From: Branchiostoma floridae | Lineage: Eukaryota; Chordata; Leptocardii; Amphioxiformes; Branchiostomatidae | DNA length: 64,000 bases | Reading direction: 5' to 3' | NCBI RefSeq assembly: GCF_000003815.2 | Contig: NC_049995.1 | Location: 11,730,059 to 11,794,058 of the forward strand | Shown: in pieces, positions 35,281-46,860 of the stretch | Layout of the letters: the number at the start of each line of letters is the position of its first letter | How positions within the stretch are numbered: the stretch's first letter is position 1 | The notes under the pieces: generated by a model | What the model saw: the letters and a program-made list of their open reading frames with translations, nothing else | What the model was told of the DNA's origin: nothing | Database searches by the model: none | Translations under genes and position numbers: made by a program

Positions 35281-35952
35281 AGATTTGACATGGCAGAGGC
35301 AGGTGCTGGGTCTCAGAACGTCTGTGATGGGTCTCCTACCGAAGGTTCATGCGACCGGGATACAAGTAAAACCAAGGACCAGCCAACAGCGAGCAAAGCC
35401 AGCTCGGTTAGTCAAACGAAAGCAAACACCCGTGAGAAATCCTACATGTGTGGAGAGTGTGGGTACAGGACATCTTGGAAGTCTAGTTTATCCCGACATA
35501 TGTTAACTCATACAGACGTAAAACCCTACAAGTGTCACAAGTGTGACTATTCTACAGCAAAGAAATGTCAGTTGGATTATCATTTAGCCAAACACACTGG
35601 TAACAAACCCTACATGTGCGGGGAGTGTGGCTATAGGACAGCTCAGAAGTCTAATTTATCCCAACATATGAGAACTCATATCGGTAAAAAACCTTACAAG
35701 TGTGACCAGTGTGACTATTCTACAGCAAGAAAATGTTATTTGGACCAACATCTAGCCAAACACACAGGTGAGAAGCCCTACATGTGTGGGGAATGTGGGT
35801 ACAGGACAGTTCGAAAATCTAACCTATACATACACATGAGAACTCATACAGGTTACAAGCCCTACAAGTGTGACCAGTGTGACTATTCTGCAGCACTGAA
35901 ATGCACTTTGGACCAACATCTAGCCAAACATACTGGTGACAAACACTACATG

Positions 35953-36232
35953 AGTAGTATATAGTCAGCACGCTGACTATCATTATTCAGGAGCAGGAAG
36001 GAGCAGGTCAAAGGTCACACGCTGACTATCATTATTCAGGCGGTGCAGGTCAAAGGTCAGATATTATTTATTCAGGCGCAGGTCAGAGGTCAGATATAAT
36101 TTATTCAGGCGCAGGTCAGGGGTCAGATATCATTTATTCAAGCGCTGGTCATGGGGTCAGAGGTCACATATCATTAATTCAGGTGGAGCAGGTCAGGGGT
36201 CAGATATCAAATATTCAGGTGGAGAAAGGTAA
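35953..36232. repeat. Left arm tip: DR1-like half-site repeats
   Basis: Units of about 30-45 bp contain ATTCAGG...GCAGGTCA-n-GGTCA. Direct half-site pairs with 1-bp spacing occur at 36005-36017 and 36047-36059 (both AGGTCAAAGGTCA, the ideal DR1), and in variant form at 36080, 36113, 36154 and 36190. The right arm tip (about 40600-40860) mirrors this, with TGACCTTTGACCT at 40754-40766 and 40796-40808. Confidence 0.85.
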
Positions 36233-36339
36233 CTATGACAACCGCCACGCCCCCAAATGAACCTCCCCCTCCCCATTTGTGAAAGCCATGTCCTTATTTG
36301 GCCTGGTTCTAATTCTCTATCGTATAAGATAAAGATGAC

Positions 36340-37690
36340 AATGCTCCGGAGTAAGTGAGTAAGTATATTTGTTGTAAGTATGTATATTTGTCCTGTACGT
36401 ACGAACATATACCATCTATATGTACATGCAGTGAAACATTGCTTGGGAGTAACTATACGTGTTGCTCCGGAGTAAAATAAACTGCTCCGGAGTATGCTCC
36501 GGAGTAAGTGAGTAAGTATATTTGTTGTAATAAGTTAGTATATTTGGCATGTACGTACGAACATATGCCATCTATATGTACATGCAATGAACCATTGCTT
36601 TGGAGTAGCTATACGTGTTGCTCCGGAGTACAAAAAACACTGCTCCGGAGTAAAATAAACTGCTCCGGAGTAAAATAAAACTGCTCCGGAGTAAAATAAA
36701 ACTGCTCCGGAGCATTCCGGAGTAAGTGAGTAAGTATATCTGTTGTAAGTAAGTATATTTGTCATGTACATACGAACATATCCCATCTATATGTACATTC
36801 AGTGAAACATTACTTTGGAGTATCTATACGTGTTGCTCCGGAGTAAAAACACTGCTCCGGAGTAAAAATACTGCTCTGGAGTATGCTCCGGAGTAAATGA
36901 GTAAGTATATTTGTTGTAATAAGTTAGTATATTTGTCATGTACGTACGAACATATACCATCTATATGTACATGCAGTAGATCATTGCTTTGGAGTAGCTA
37001 TACGTGTTGCTCCGGAGTACAAAAAACACTGCTCCGGAGTAAAATAAACCGCTCCGGAGTAAAAACACTGCTCCGGAGTAAAAATACTGCTCCGGAGTAT
37101 GCTCCGGAGGAAATGAGTAAGTATATTTGTTGTAATAAGTTAGTATATTTATCATGTACGTACGAACATATACCATCTACATGTACATGCAGTGAAACAT
37201 TACTTTGGAGTAGCTATACGTGTTGCTCCGGAGTAAAATAAAGTGCTCCGGAGTAAAATAAACTGCTCCGGAGTATGCTCCGGAGTAAATGAGTAAGTAT
37301 ATTTCTTATAGGTAAGCAGGTTTGTCATGTTCGTACGGCCATCTATATGTACATGCAGTGAATCATTGCTTTCGAGTAGCTATACGTGTTGCTCCGGAGT
37401 AAAATAAACTGCTCCGGAGTAAAATAAACTGCTCCGGAGTATGCTCCGGAGTAAATGAGTAAGTATATTTCTTATAGGTAAGCAGGTTTGTCATGTTCGT
37501 ACGGCCATCTATATGTACATGCAGTGAATCATTGCTTTCGAGTAGCTATACGTGTTGCTCCGGAGTAAAATAAACTGCTCCGGAGTATGCTCCGGAGTAA
37601 ATGAGTAAATATATTTGTTATAGGTAAGCATATTTTGTCATGTACGTACGGACATATGCCATCTATATGTACATGCAGGAAATCATTGCT
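36340..37690. repeat. Left arm tandem array with CTCCGGAG subrepeats
   Basis: About eight units of 150-215 bp each contain a GAGTAAGTATATTTGTTGTA stretch, CATCTATATGTACATGCAGT, GCTATACGTGTTGCTCCGGA and a variable number of TGCTCCGGAGTAAAATAAAC subrepeats of about 20 bp. CTCCGGAG is a perfect 8-bp palindrome. The short peptides that run through this array are artefacts of repetition. Confidence 0.9.
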
Positions 37691-37915
37691 TTGTAGTAAC
37701 CTTGTACGTGTCTGTTATGTAGGCATATATCAACACAACACAAAATACACTTGTGTACGGTGATCCTGTTTATTTCTTAACACTTTACTATCACTTGACG
37801 GCGATCAAAATTGTATTACGGAATTCATAACCAACGCACATGTCGTCCTATGTGTCAAACATGGTATCACATTAGGAAAGAAAAATTGTACTGCAAGCAA
37901 TATGGCGACCTCACA

Positions 37916-38551
37916 TTACTTCAGGACGAGGTAACCATATTTTTTCATCAATGTCTGTTCTGGGACCCAGTTCTTGCTGTGTACAATCTCATTACTGTAA
38001 CGAGGCAACGCAGCGAACTCTATCAGATAAAACTTTTTGCCAGCGCGCTTCGTCTGTTTGATGACACGTTGTGGAACATCGCCTGGCTGGTGAGGTAGTG
38101 CGATGGACCAGTCTCGATAGAGTGTCCACTCCTCCTCGTCACCGCTGTGGTAGCCGCTGTCGTAGCCGGTACATTCACTTTCATCAGATGATACCGTCCC
38201 GGAGGACACATCTGTCCCTGTATCACTCTCGGAACCACTTTGGTCGCTGTCGGTTTCTGATGTGGAGTCTCCCTGCTCGGAGCCCATCACAGATTCGGCG
38301 TCTGAGACGCTTTCTTCATCTTGTGACGCCGTCGAATCCCCATCTTCGGAACCAACCGTGTCCGTATCGTGTTCAGATGACACGTCGGAGTCGTCGAAAA
38401 CATCGCGCTCTCGGTAAGAGCCCGTCTCGGCATCAACGACGACTTCTCCCGAGGCAACACCTGACTTGTCTCGGTGTTTTCTTTCCAGATGACGCTCGAG
38501 GTTGAACGCACGATCAAATTCCCGATCACAAATTTCGCAGACATGAGGCAT
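37916..38551 (-). CDS. Element-borne C2H2 / acidic / chromo-like protein, left arm copy
   Basis: 211 aa from the ATG at 38551 (MPHVCEICDREFD); the frame is open further upstream but the text before it is less protein-like. Residues 1-30 form one C2H2 finger (CEIC...HLERKH). Residues about 35-150 are rich in Ser, Asp, Glu and Thr. The last about 50 residues (KKFYLIEFAALP, NWVPEQTLMKKYGY) are weakly like a chromo domain, where a W-x-PE core is common. The copy in the other arm has the same predicted protein apart from at most one change in the upstream extension. Identical inverted copies imply a recent origin or gene conversion. I infer a DNA- or chromatin-targeting role for the element; this is not shown. 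Confidence 0.7.
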   Translation of the reverse strand: MPHVCEICDREFDRAFNLERHLERKHRDKSGVASGEVVVDAETGSYRERDVFDDSDVSSEHDTDTVGSEDGDSTASQDEESVSDAESVMGSEQGDSTSETDSDQSGSESDTGTDVSSGTVSSDESECTGYDSGYHSGDEEEWTLYRDWSIALPHQPGDVPQRVIKQTKRAGKKFYLIEFAALPRYSNEIVHSKNWVPEQTLMKKYGYLVLK

Positions 38552-38679
38552 ACTTTTTGTTCGGTGGATAGAAGGGAAATGATAAGGTATCAATGTGCAC
38601 ACATATATTTGTCGCACATGAAAGTTTTTAAGGGATCGTACGTTTATCTCGTATACACCCTGGATGCATCTACGTTTCA

Positions 38680-39018
38680 NNNNNNNNNNNNNNNNNNNNN
38701 NNNNNNNNNNNNNNNNNNNNNNNNNNNNNNNNNNNNNNNNNNNNNNNNNNNNNNNNNNNNNNNNNNNNNNNNNNNNNNNNNNNNNNNNNNNNNNNNNNNN
38801 NNNNNNNNNNNNNNNNNNNNNNNNNNNNNNNNNNNNNNNNNNNNNNNNNNNNNNNNNNNNNNNNNNNNNNNNNNNNNNNNNNNNNNNNNNNNNNNNNNNN
38901 NNNNNNNNNNNNNNNNNNNNNNNNNNNNNNNNNNNNNNNNNNNNNNNNNNNNNNNNNNNNNNNNNNNNNNNNNNNNNNNNNNNNNNNNNNNNNNNNNNNN
39001 NNNNNNNNNNNNNNNNNN
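38680..39018. other. Assembly gap (339 N) in the middle of the inverted-arm element
   Basis: Run of N at the point where the two arms stop matching. True size and content are unknown; any catalytic genes of the element would be here. Confidence 0.99.
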
Positions 39019-39186
39019 TTCATTCACGACAACAATATTTCAATACCACGTATGCAGTTACGGCATACGTAGATGCATGATGTATACGAGATAAACGTAC
39101 GATCCCTTAAAAACTTTCATGTGCGACAAATATATGTGTGCACATTGATACCTTATCATTTCCCTTCTGTCCACCGAACAAAAAGT

Positions 39187-39822
39187 ATGCCTCATGTCTG
39201 CGAAATTTGTGATCGGGAATTTGATCGTGCGTTCAACCTCGAGCGTCATCTGGAAAGAAAACACCGAGACAAGTCAGGTGTTGCCTCGGGAGAAGTCGTC
39301 GTTGATGCCGAGACGGGCTCTTACCGAGAGCGCGATGTTTTCGACGACTCCGACGTGTCATCTGAACACGATACGGACACGGTTGGTTCCGAAGATGGGG
39401 ATTCGACGGCGTCACAAGATGAAGAAAGCGTCTCAGACGCCGAATCTGTGATGGGCTCCGAGCAGGGAGACTCCACATCAGAAACCGACAGCGACCAAAG
39501 TGGTTCCGAGAGTGATACAGGGACAGATGTGTCCTCCGGGACGGTATCATCTGATGAAAGTGAATGTACCGGCTACGACAGCGGCTACCACAGCGGTGAC
39601 GAGGAGGAGTGGACACTCTATCGAGACTGGTCCATCGCACTACCTCACCAGCCAGGCGATGTTCCACAACGTGTCATCAAACAGACGAAGCGCGCTGGCA
39701 AAAAGTTTTATCTGATAGAGTTCGCTGCGTTGCCTCGTTACAGTAATGAGATTGTACACAGCAAGAACTGGGTCCCAGAACAGACATTGATGAAAAAATA
39801 TGGTTACCTCGTCCTGAAGTAA
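39187..39822 (+). CDS. Element-borne C2H2 / acidic / chromo-like protein, right arm copy
   Basis: Mirror copy of the gene at 37916-38551: same 211-aa product, start at MPHVCEICDREFD, stop TAA at 39820-39822. The upstream extension is open to 39073 and differs from the left copy at one position (HFPSV against HFPSI). A possible poly(A) signal (AATAAA) follows near 39963. Each copy reads outward from the centre toward its arm tip, so transcription from the hidden interior is likely. An intact frame in both arms, with an acidic low-complexity middle, argues that the protein is under selection within the element. Confidence 0.72.
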   Translation: MPHVCEICDREFDRAFNLERHLERKHRDKSGVASGEVVVDAETGSYRERDVFDDSDVSSEHDTDTVGSEDGDSTASQDEESVSDAESVMGSEQGDSTSETDSDQSGSESDTGTDVSSGTVSSDESECTGYDSGYHSGDEEEWTLYRDWSIALPHQPGDVPQRVIKQTKRAGKKFYLIEFAALPRYSNEIVHSKNWVPEQTLMKKYGYLVLK

Positions 39823-40059
39823 TGTGAGGTCGCCATATTGCTTGCAGTACAATTTTTCTTTCCTAATGTGATACCATGTTTGACACATAGGACGACATGT
39901 GCGTTGGTTATGAATTCCGTAATACAATTTTGATCGCCGTCAAGTGATAGTAAAGTGTTAAGAAATAAACAGGATCACCGTACACAAGTGTATTTTGTGT
40001 TGTGTTGATATATGCCTACATAACAGACACGTACAAGGTTACTACAAAGCAATGATTTC

Positions 40060-40475
40060 CTGCATGTACATATAGATGGCATATGTCCGTACGTACATGA
40101 CAAAATATGCTTACCTATAACAAATATATTTACTCATTTACTCCGGAGCATACTCCGGAGCAGTTTATTTTACTCCGGAGCAACACGTATAGCTACTCGA
40201 AAGCAATGATTCACTGCATGTACATATAGATGGCCGTACGAACATGACAAATCTGCTTACCTATAAGAAATATACTTACTCATTTACTCCGGAGCATACT
40301 CCGGAGCAGTTTATTTTACTCCGGAGCAGTGTTTTTTGTACTCCGGAGCAACACGTATAGCTACTCCCAAGCAATGTTTCACTGCATGTACATATAGATG
40401 GTATATGTTCGTACGTACAGGACAAATATACATACTTACAACAAATATACTTACTCACTTACTCCGGAGCATTGT
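40060..40475. repeat. Right arm tandem array with CTCCGGAG subrepeats
   Basis: Mirror of the left array but with only about three units (TGCATGTACATATAGATGG at about 40067, 40216 and 40384). The copy-number difference from the left arm accounts for most of the arm length difference. Confidence 0.88.
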
Positions 40476-42264
40476 CATCTTTATCTTATACGATAGAGAA
40501 TTAGAACCAGGCCAAATAAGGACATGGCTTTCACAAATGGGGAGGGGGAGGTTCATTTGGGGGCGTGGCGGTTGTCATAGTTACCTTTCTCCACCTGAAT
40601 ATTTGATATCTGACCCCTGACCTGCTCCACCTGAATTAATGATATGTGACCTCTGACCCCATGACCAGCGCTTGAATAAATGATATCTGACCCCTGACCT
40701 GCGCCTGAATAAATTATATCTGACCTCTGACCTGCGCCTGAATAAATAATATCTGACCTTTGACCTGCACCGCCTGAATAATGATAGTCAGCGTGTGACC
40801 TTTGACCTGCTCCTTCCTGCTCCTGAATAATGATAGTCAGCGTGCTGACTATATACTACTTACATGTGTGGGGAGTGTGGGTACAGGTCAACTCTGAAGT
40901 CTTCCTTATCTCGACATATGAGAACTCATACCGGTGAAAAACCCTACAAATGTGACCAGTGTGACTATTCTGCAGCAGAGAAAGGCAATTTGGACCGACA
41001 TCTTAGACAACACAAACAGTAACTAGAAAGGCCGACATTTGCTTAAGAGCAAATACAGCATATTTCAGCCATACCCCTTCCCACGCAACATTGGACTGTT
41101 CCAAATCACCCCTGCGCAAAAATGGAACATCCTCTTAACAGTACATTATCCCCCAAAGTGGACTGGTATTGTGAATTGATTCCAGGTAAAAACAGAGCTT
41201 GCTTCTATTTTTCAGAAAATGACAATAATCACACCTTCCATTCAGAAAATTTTCATCATGACTGAAAATTGTTGAATGACTTCATGTCATGTCATTAAAA
41301 ATTTTCAGTACGATAACTAGGTGTAAGTTTAAAAAAGTATAAGCTCCTTGTGATGTGGGTACATTTATTATTGCAGTGAACTTTTTTTTATTCAAGTAGG
41401 GCATACGATTTAATAATTATCAAGCAGGTGCAGGTACTGTAGGAGCGTTTGTTTTCTTCAAGCTGTAAAACTGTTAAACTGTTTTACTTTGTATGCAATC
41501 AGCCATCGAGCCTATTCTTATTTTAGTTTAACAACTTCCTGCCAGACCCGGAAGATACGATTGAACCTTGTTCGAGGATTTATTTTCGTCTGTCTGGTCA
41601 GTCTGTTCATACCCTCGAGGCTGGCACTGAGAGTGTTTTATTGGGCTGAAACTCTGGCAGTTTAAAGTTACTTACAATTTAAATGTTCAACTTCAAAGTT
41701 TATGTCAAACAACAACAGCACTAGGAAATGTGGCCACTATAGACAGGTGGTCACTATAGAGAAAATGCTGATCTATTGACTAGGAGCCATACGTTACACA
41801 TGATCATTAATCATATAAACATTGCACAGGTAAGCCAATTGTTTAGATGTACAATTAAGTTCAAATAATTCTGAAGAGAAATATTGATGAGAAAATAATC
41901 ATTCTCGCCACTGTCTAATTATAATTACGTATCAAAACTAAACGCAGATTTTCTAACTAACGCACCTTTCCCCGACTTCATCAAAGGACCGCCGGCTATC
42001 AATCAAACACGGCTGTTGATTAGACTTAGAGTTTCAAACAGCCATGTGCTGTGTGCCAGTTGACAGCGAACTTCATGCTACGTGATGTTTTACATTGCTT
42101 GGACCTTCTTTCCTACAGCGGTGCTTCTACAAAATATTTAGACTGTAACACTGAGTCCCACATGTTTTATAGAATAGAATTTGACGCAGAACAGCGTTTT
42201 TTGCTGGGTATTTTTCTTGAAACATGTTCGTGGGAATATCAGCGAGGCGGCGACGTAGGGATAT

Positions 42265-43580
42265 CAGACCGTCAACAAAAGTCGCACGGCGGCTAACGGC
42301 GCATCGAAGATACTAGCGCTATAAATAAGCGCTTCAACTAAGGATGGCAACCCGTACAATATTTTTGTATACTGTTGAGCTAAGTAAAGTTTGTTGTTTA
42401 TGAGGTTTTAGTTGTCTTTGAAGCTTTGACCCGAAATATTTTAAATTCAAACTGCTGAAGAGAAGTAAGTGACTGCTACGATTATCGTAGATATGGCCCT
42501 AAAAAAACTGATAAAAGAAGCCTTCTCAATAGTCTAAAATGCAAGAGCTTCCGGGGGGGCTTCGCCCACCTGGGTCCCCCCCCCCCCCCCCCCCGAGAGA
42601 TCGGTCCGGCCCCTGGACCCCGCCAGGGACATTCGGCGGCCCCCGGACCCCTGTCCGACGCTTTGAAAAAATCCTGGCGAAAAGTCTGTACGGCCTGAGT
42701 CTTCAAGTTAACGTTTTGTGTGGTCCCGCTTATGAATATTAATTAGCCTTCGCTTTCCTCTTCGCTGATTGGCTGAACCATTAATTGAATTAACTCTTCC
42801 TGCCGGCTAGACGCAGGTGCAGATGTCGGCTCTGTGGGGTGAACGTCCGAAAGATCATGGCATGGAGAACGAAAGAAAACCAATTTCCCCTAAAAAAAGT
42901 GCTGTAATTAAGCCTTTTACAGTACTTTAAGCCAAAAATTTTACTTGGATCATTTTACCAACTATCTTATGCCTATCTATACCAAATGTTACTCATACCA
43001 GGGTACAGGGGTGCAAAATATACCGTTATAAGACCGTCAACAACAGTCGCACGGAGCTAACAGCGCAGCGAAAATACCATCGCTAGCGTTTCAACTTCGG
43101 ATAACAAGTTATAAGTACTGTTGAACTCAGTAACATTAAAGTTTGTTTTTAGTTGCCTTTGACGGTTTGACCTGAAATAGTGTTACGCTAAACTCCTGAA
43201 GAGAAGTTAAGTGACTGCTGTGATTATCATAGATATGCCCCTAAGAACTGATACAATATAAAGCCTTCTGAATAGTGTAAAATGCGAGAGCCTTAGGCGG
43301 GCTTCGCTCCCCCTGGCGGGAACACTGCTATATACGGGATCATGAGGCCCCGCTTATGAATATTAATTAGCCTTTGGCCTCCTCTTCGCTGATTGGCTAG
43401 GTCTTTGATTCAATCAACTCTCCGGCTGACGCGCACAGGTGTGGCTCTGTGCGGGGTCACGGAAGGTCACGTCAGGAGGCCAAAAGAAAACAAATTTCCC
43501 CTCAGAAAAGTGCCAAAATTAATCATTTTAAAGTTGTTTATGTCAAAAATTTGACTTGAATCTTGTTACCAAGTATCTAA
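42265..43580 (+). repeat. Diverged direct duplication of about 760-bp offset
   Basis: Segments at 42267-42960 and 43026-43590 run in parallel: GTCAACAA-AGTCGCACGG, then GTTTGTTG near AAAG, then AATGC-AGAG with a GGGCTTCGC stretch, then TTATGAATATTAATTAGCCT, then CTCTTCGCTGATTGGCT. The first copy has a run of about 20 C (42577-42595). Non-coding. Confidence 0.7.
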
Positions 43581-43599
43581 TGCCTATCTATACCAAATT

Positions 43600-44000
43600 T
43601 CAGGTCATTTAATTGTAATACCAGGGTACAGGAGCCAAAAGTGTCCTTTTTTGGTCAAAAATTGGCCAAAAATCGCAAAAATAAGCATTTTGTTGCACTG
43701 TACACCAAAAGTGTTATTGAATTTATATGAAGGTATTATCAAGGCACATCTGTGTCAAATTTCAGCTCATTTGGTTGTAATACCAGGGTACAGGGGCCAA
43801 AAGTGTCCTTTTTTGGTCAAAAATTGGTCAAAAAATCGCAAAAATAAGCATTTTGTTGTACTGTACACCAAAAGTGTTATCGAATTTATATGGGGGCATT
43901 ATCAAGGCACATCTCTGTCAAATTTCAGCTCATTTGGTTGTAATACCAGGGTACAGGGGCCAAAATATACAGTTTTGGTCTAAAATTGACCAAAAAAATC
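43600..44000 (+). repeat. Tandem repeat, unit about 162 bp
   Basis: The sequence from GTGTCCTTTTTTGGTCAAAA (43641) repeats at 43803 and in part at 43966. Each unit contains ATAAGCATTTTGTTG, ACACCAAAAGTGTTAT and CAAATTTCAGCTCATTTGGT. The short peptide running through it is an artefact. Confidence 0.85.
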
Positions 44001-44215
44001 TCAATAAAATCATTTTAGAGGCAGATATGAAAAAAACTGAGAAAAAAGCATCAAGGTATTGGCCCATTCTACCCCTGTGCCAAATTTCAGGTCATTCGGT
44101 CCAGGAACGGCAGAGATGAATCACTTTGAAGATTTGACAGGAGAAAGAAGAAAGAAAGAAAGAAACATTACGAATACAATATATTTCACCATACTATGTA
44201 TGGCTGAAATATAAT

Positions 44216-44390
44216 AAAAAACCCTACATGTGTGGGGAGTGTGGCTGCAGGACAACTCGGAAGACTACCTTGCTGAACATATGAGGATTCATAGAGGTGA
44301 AAAACTCAACAAATGTGACCAGTGCGACTATATTCTGCAGCACACAAAAATCTTCTTTGTACAACCAACACATTATTGAGGAGTGTGATT
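44216..44390 (+). pseudogene. Degenerate C2H2 zinc-finger fragment
   Basis: KPYMCGECGCRTTRKT is followed, after a frame shift, by HMRIHRGEKLNKCDQCDYI, and another shift breaks the second finger. The finger types (CGECG, CDQCDY) are those of the split gene at 35290-41022, so this is a decayed piece of that gene or of a duplicate. Confidence 0.75.
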
Positions 44391-44717
44391 TAGAACATCT
44401 ACGAAAATTTCTTTATCTGCACCGATAGCGTACCAGTGTTGTATATCATCTAGCTGTACATTCATGATAAACTCTGAATGCGTAATAGCGACAGAAATCA
44501 CCCACTGTAATGTAACTGTTTTGGCAGCAGCTTCATGTAACGGCCATATCACTTGGAACTGCAGACCAATAAAAGCATATTATCCATCCCATCATTGCCA
44601 TCTATCAAGCAGGGGCACTAACGTACAAGTCATCATAACCATAAATCGAGCGTCTTTCGTATTAATTATTCTACATCTTGTCTCTACAGAATTCGAAGTT
44701 CCACCAAATAAACAAGG

Positions 44718-45992
<1,275 letters not shown>

Positions 45993-46839
45993 GTACAAGA
46001 GAGATGATGGTCTAGTAGTGAATTTAAAGTATTTCATGTCAACGTCAACATACTTTGTAGATATAAGTACGTTTTGATTACATTTCGTCGGGGTATTATA
46101 TTGGGTATCTTACCTACTTTGTTGTTCAGGTTCACTGGGAAAATTATCAATATCAATCCTTCTGAGTATTTGTCAGTTGATTTCAGATTTTTGCTAGGTT
46201 GCCTATTTATATAGTAGAACCATGCAATTGTATATTGTTAGATTTTGTTACATATCAAATTTGTTTATATTAACCCACACGTTATTTGTTCCTAACTTGT
46301 TTATTTAGTGTTGAGTATTCTTTAAATAGTAGTGATGTTGTTATAAGTTTTATGCTTTCATAGAATATAGCCATGATAATAGGAGAACTGTTGAAATCAG
46401 TTGTACTTGTGCTACGGAAGACTGTTCTTATCACTATTGATCTCTTGAGGAATATAGCATTGTTCATTAATTGTACCAATGTGCATGTAGTAGTTCACTT
46501 TAGCTTTCAGGGGCCCGTTACACCAGTCTAGTTTAGGTAGATAGATGTTGTTTTTTCTTTAGTTTCTTGGGTTTGTAAATATGTAGCAAAGTATGTTCTG
46601 TCAACAAGTGAATTGGGACAAATTTGAAATTCCGATGTATAACAACTAAGGGTCGATAAGATTGTAACATAAAGATAACATAACATCAATCTAATCATGA
46701 GAGGTCAGTTTTATCTAGTGATGTTACAATCAATAACCATTTGTAAAATGTATTTGAGTTAATTAACTTTGGTATAAGCGTAATTGTTTTTTTTTGTTAC
46801 ATTCATTGTTTTGCATGTCATTTATTATTTTTCAATAAA
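45993..46839 (+). other. 3' UTR of the 44.7-kb zinc-finger pseudogene
   Basis: Non-coding, with AATAAA at 46834-46839. It is closely similar to 57400-58136 after the 56451 gene, for example CTTGTGCTACGGAAGACTG and CATTGTTCATTAATTGTACC. Confidence 0.65.
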
Positions 46840-46860
46840 GCTGTAGAGATTTCATTTGAT

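Larger units (their letters stand above)
35953..40860. mobile_element. Large inverted-arm transposable element with 6-bp target duplication
   Basis: The element begins AGTAGTATATAGTCAGC and ends with its exact reverse complement, flanked by TACATG (35947-35952 and 40861-40866). The left arm is about 2.7 kb and the right arm about 1.8 kb; the difference lies mainly in tandem repeat copy number. Both arms carry, from outside in, DR1-like repeats, CTCCGGAG tandem units, and an inward gene reading outward. The arms stop matching just beside the N gap (38680-39018), so a unique interior is missing. AG...CT ends and a 6-bp duplication recall Maverick/Polinton elements, while long repeat-filled arms recall foldback elements. 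No polymerase or integrase is visible. Confidence 0.85.
35290..41022 (+). pseudogene. C2H2 zinc-finger gene, split by a 4.9-kb inserted element
   Basis: The 5' part (35290-35946) encodes MAEAGAGSQNVCDGS and six C2H2 fingers. The 3' part (40861-41022) encodes two more fingers and a TAA stop. The element at 35953-40860 lies between, with TACATG on both sides. Leaving out the element and one TACATG joins the frame exactly inside a finger linker (TGDKHYMCGECGY), giving 272 codons-worth of protein and eight fingers. Fingers alternate between a CGECGYR type and a CDQCDYS or CHKCDYS type, so the gene grew by duplication of a two-finger unit. As it stands, translation ends seven codons after the sixth finger. 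A function in DNA binding is likely; targets are unknown. The empty allele may survive in other individuals. Confidence 0.88.
41060..44212. mobile_element. Candidate 3.15-kb element with 15-bp inverted ends
   Basis: ATATTTCAGCCATAC at 41060-41074 is the exact reverse complement of 44198-44212. Zinc-finger sequence related to the 35.3-kb gene lies just outside each end (41022 and 44218). Inside are an internal duplication (42.27 and 43.03 kb), a tandem repeat (43.6-44.0 kb) and no recognised transposase. The right end also forms a local hairpin with ATATTTCACCATAC (44181), so the long-range pairing could be secondary. Confidence 0.4.

Noticed and set aside
36535-37241. Peptides in the CTCCGGAG array (CSGVQKTLLRSK and similar)
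   Set aside because: Products of a tandem repeat whose unit lacks stops. Not conserved as protein between the arms.
38071-38505. 144-aa basic frame opposite the element-borne gene (also 39233-39667)
   Set aside because: It is the antisense shadow of the acidic Ser/Asp/Glu-rich region. The sense frame has a clear C2H2 finger.
35953-40860. The palindrome as a pure assembly fold-back
   Set aside because: The flanking zinc-finger frame, the TACATG duplication and the different array lengths in the two arms argue for a real insertion. Long reads would settle it.
42539-42742. Pro/Gly-rich frames at 42.5-42.7 kb
   Set aside because: Caused by a run of about 20 C and local GC-richness. No support on either strand.
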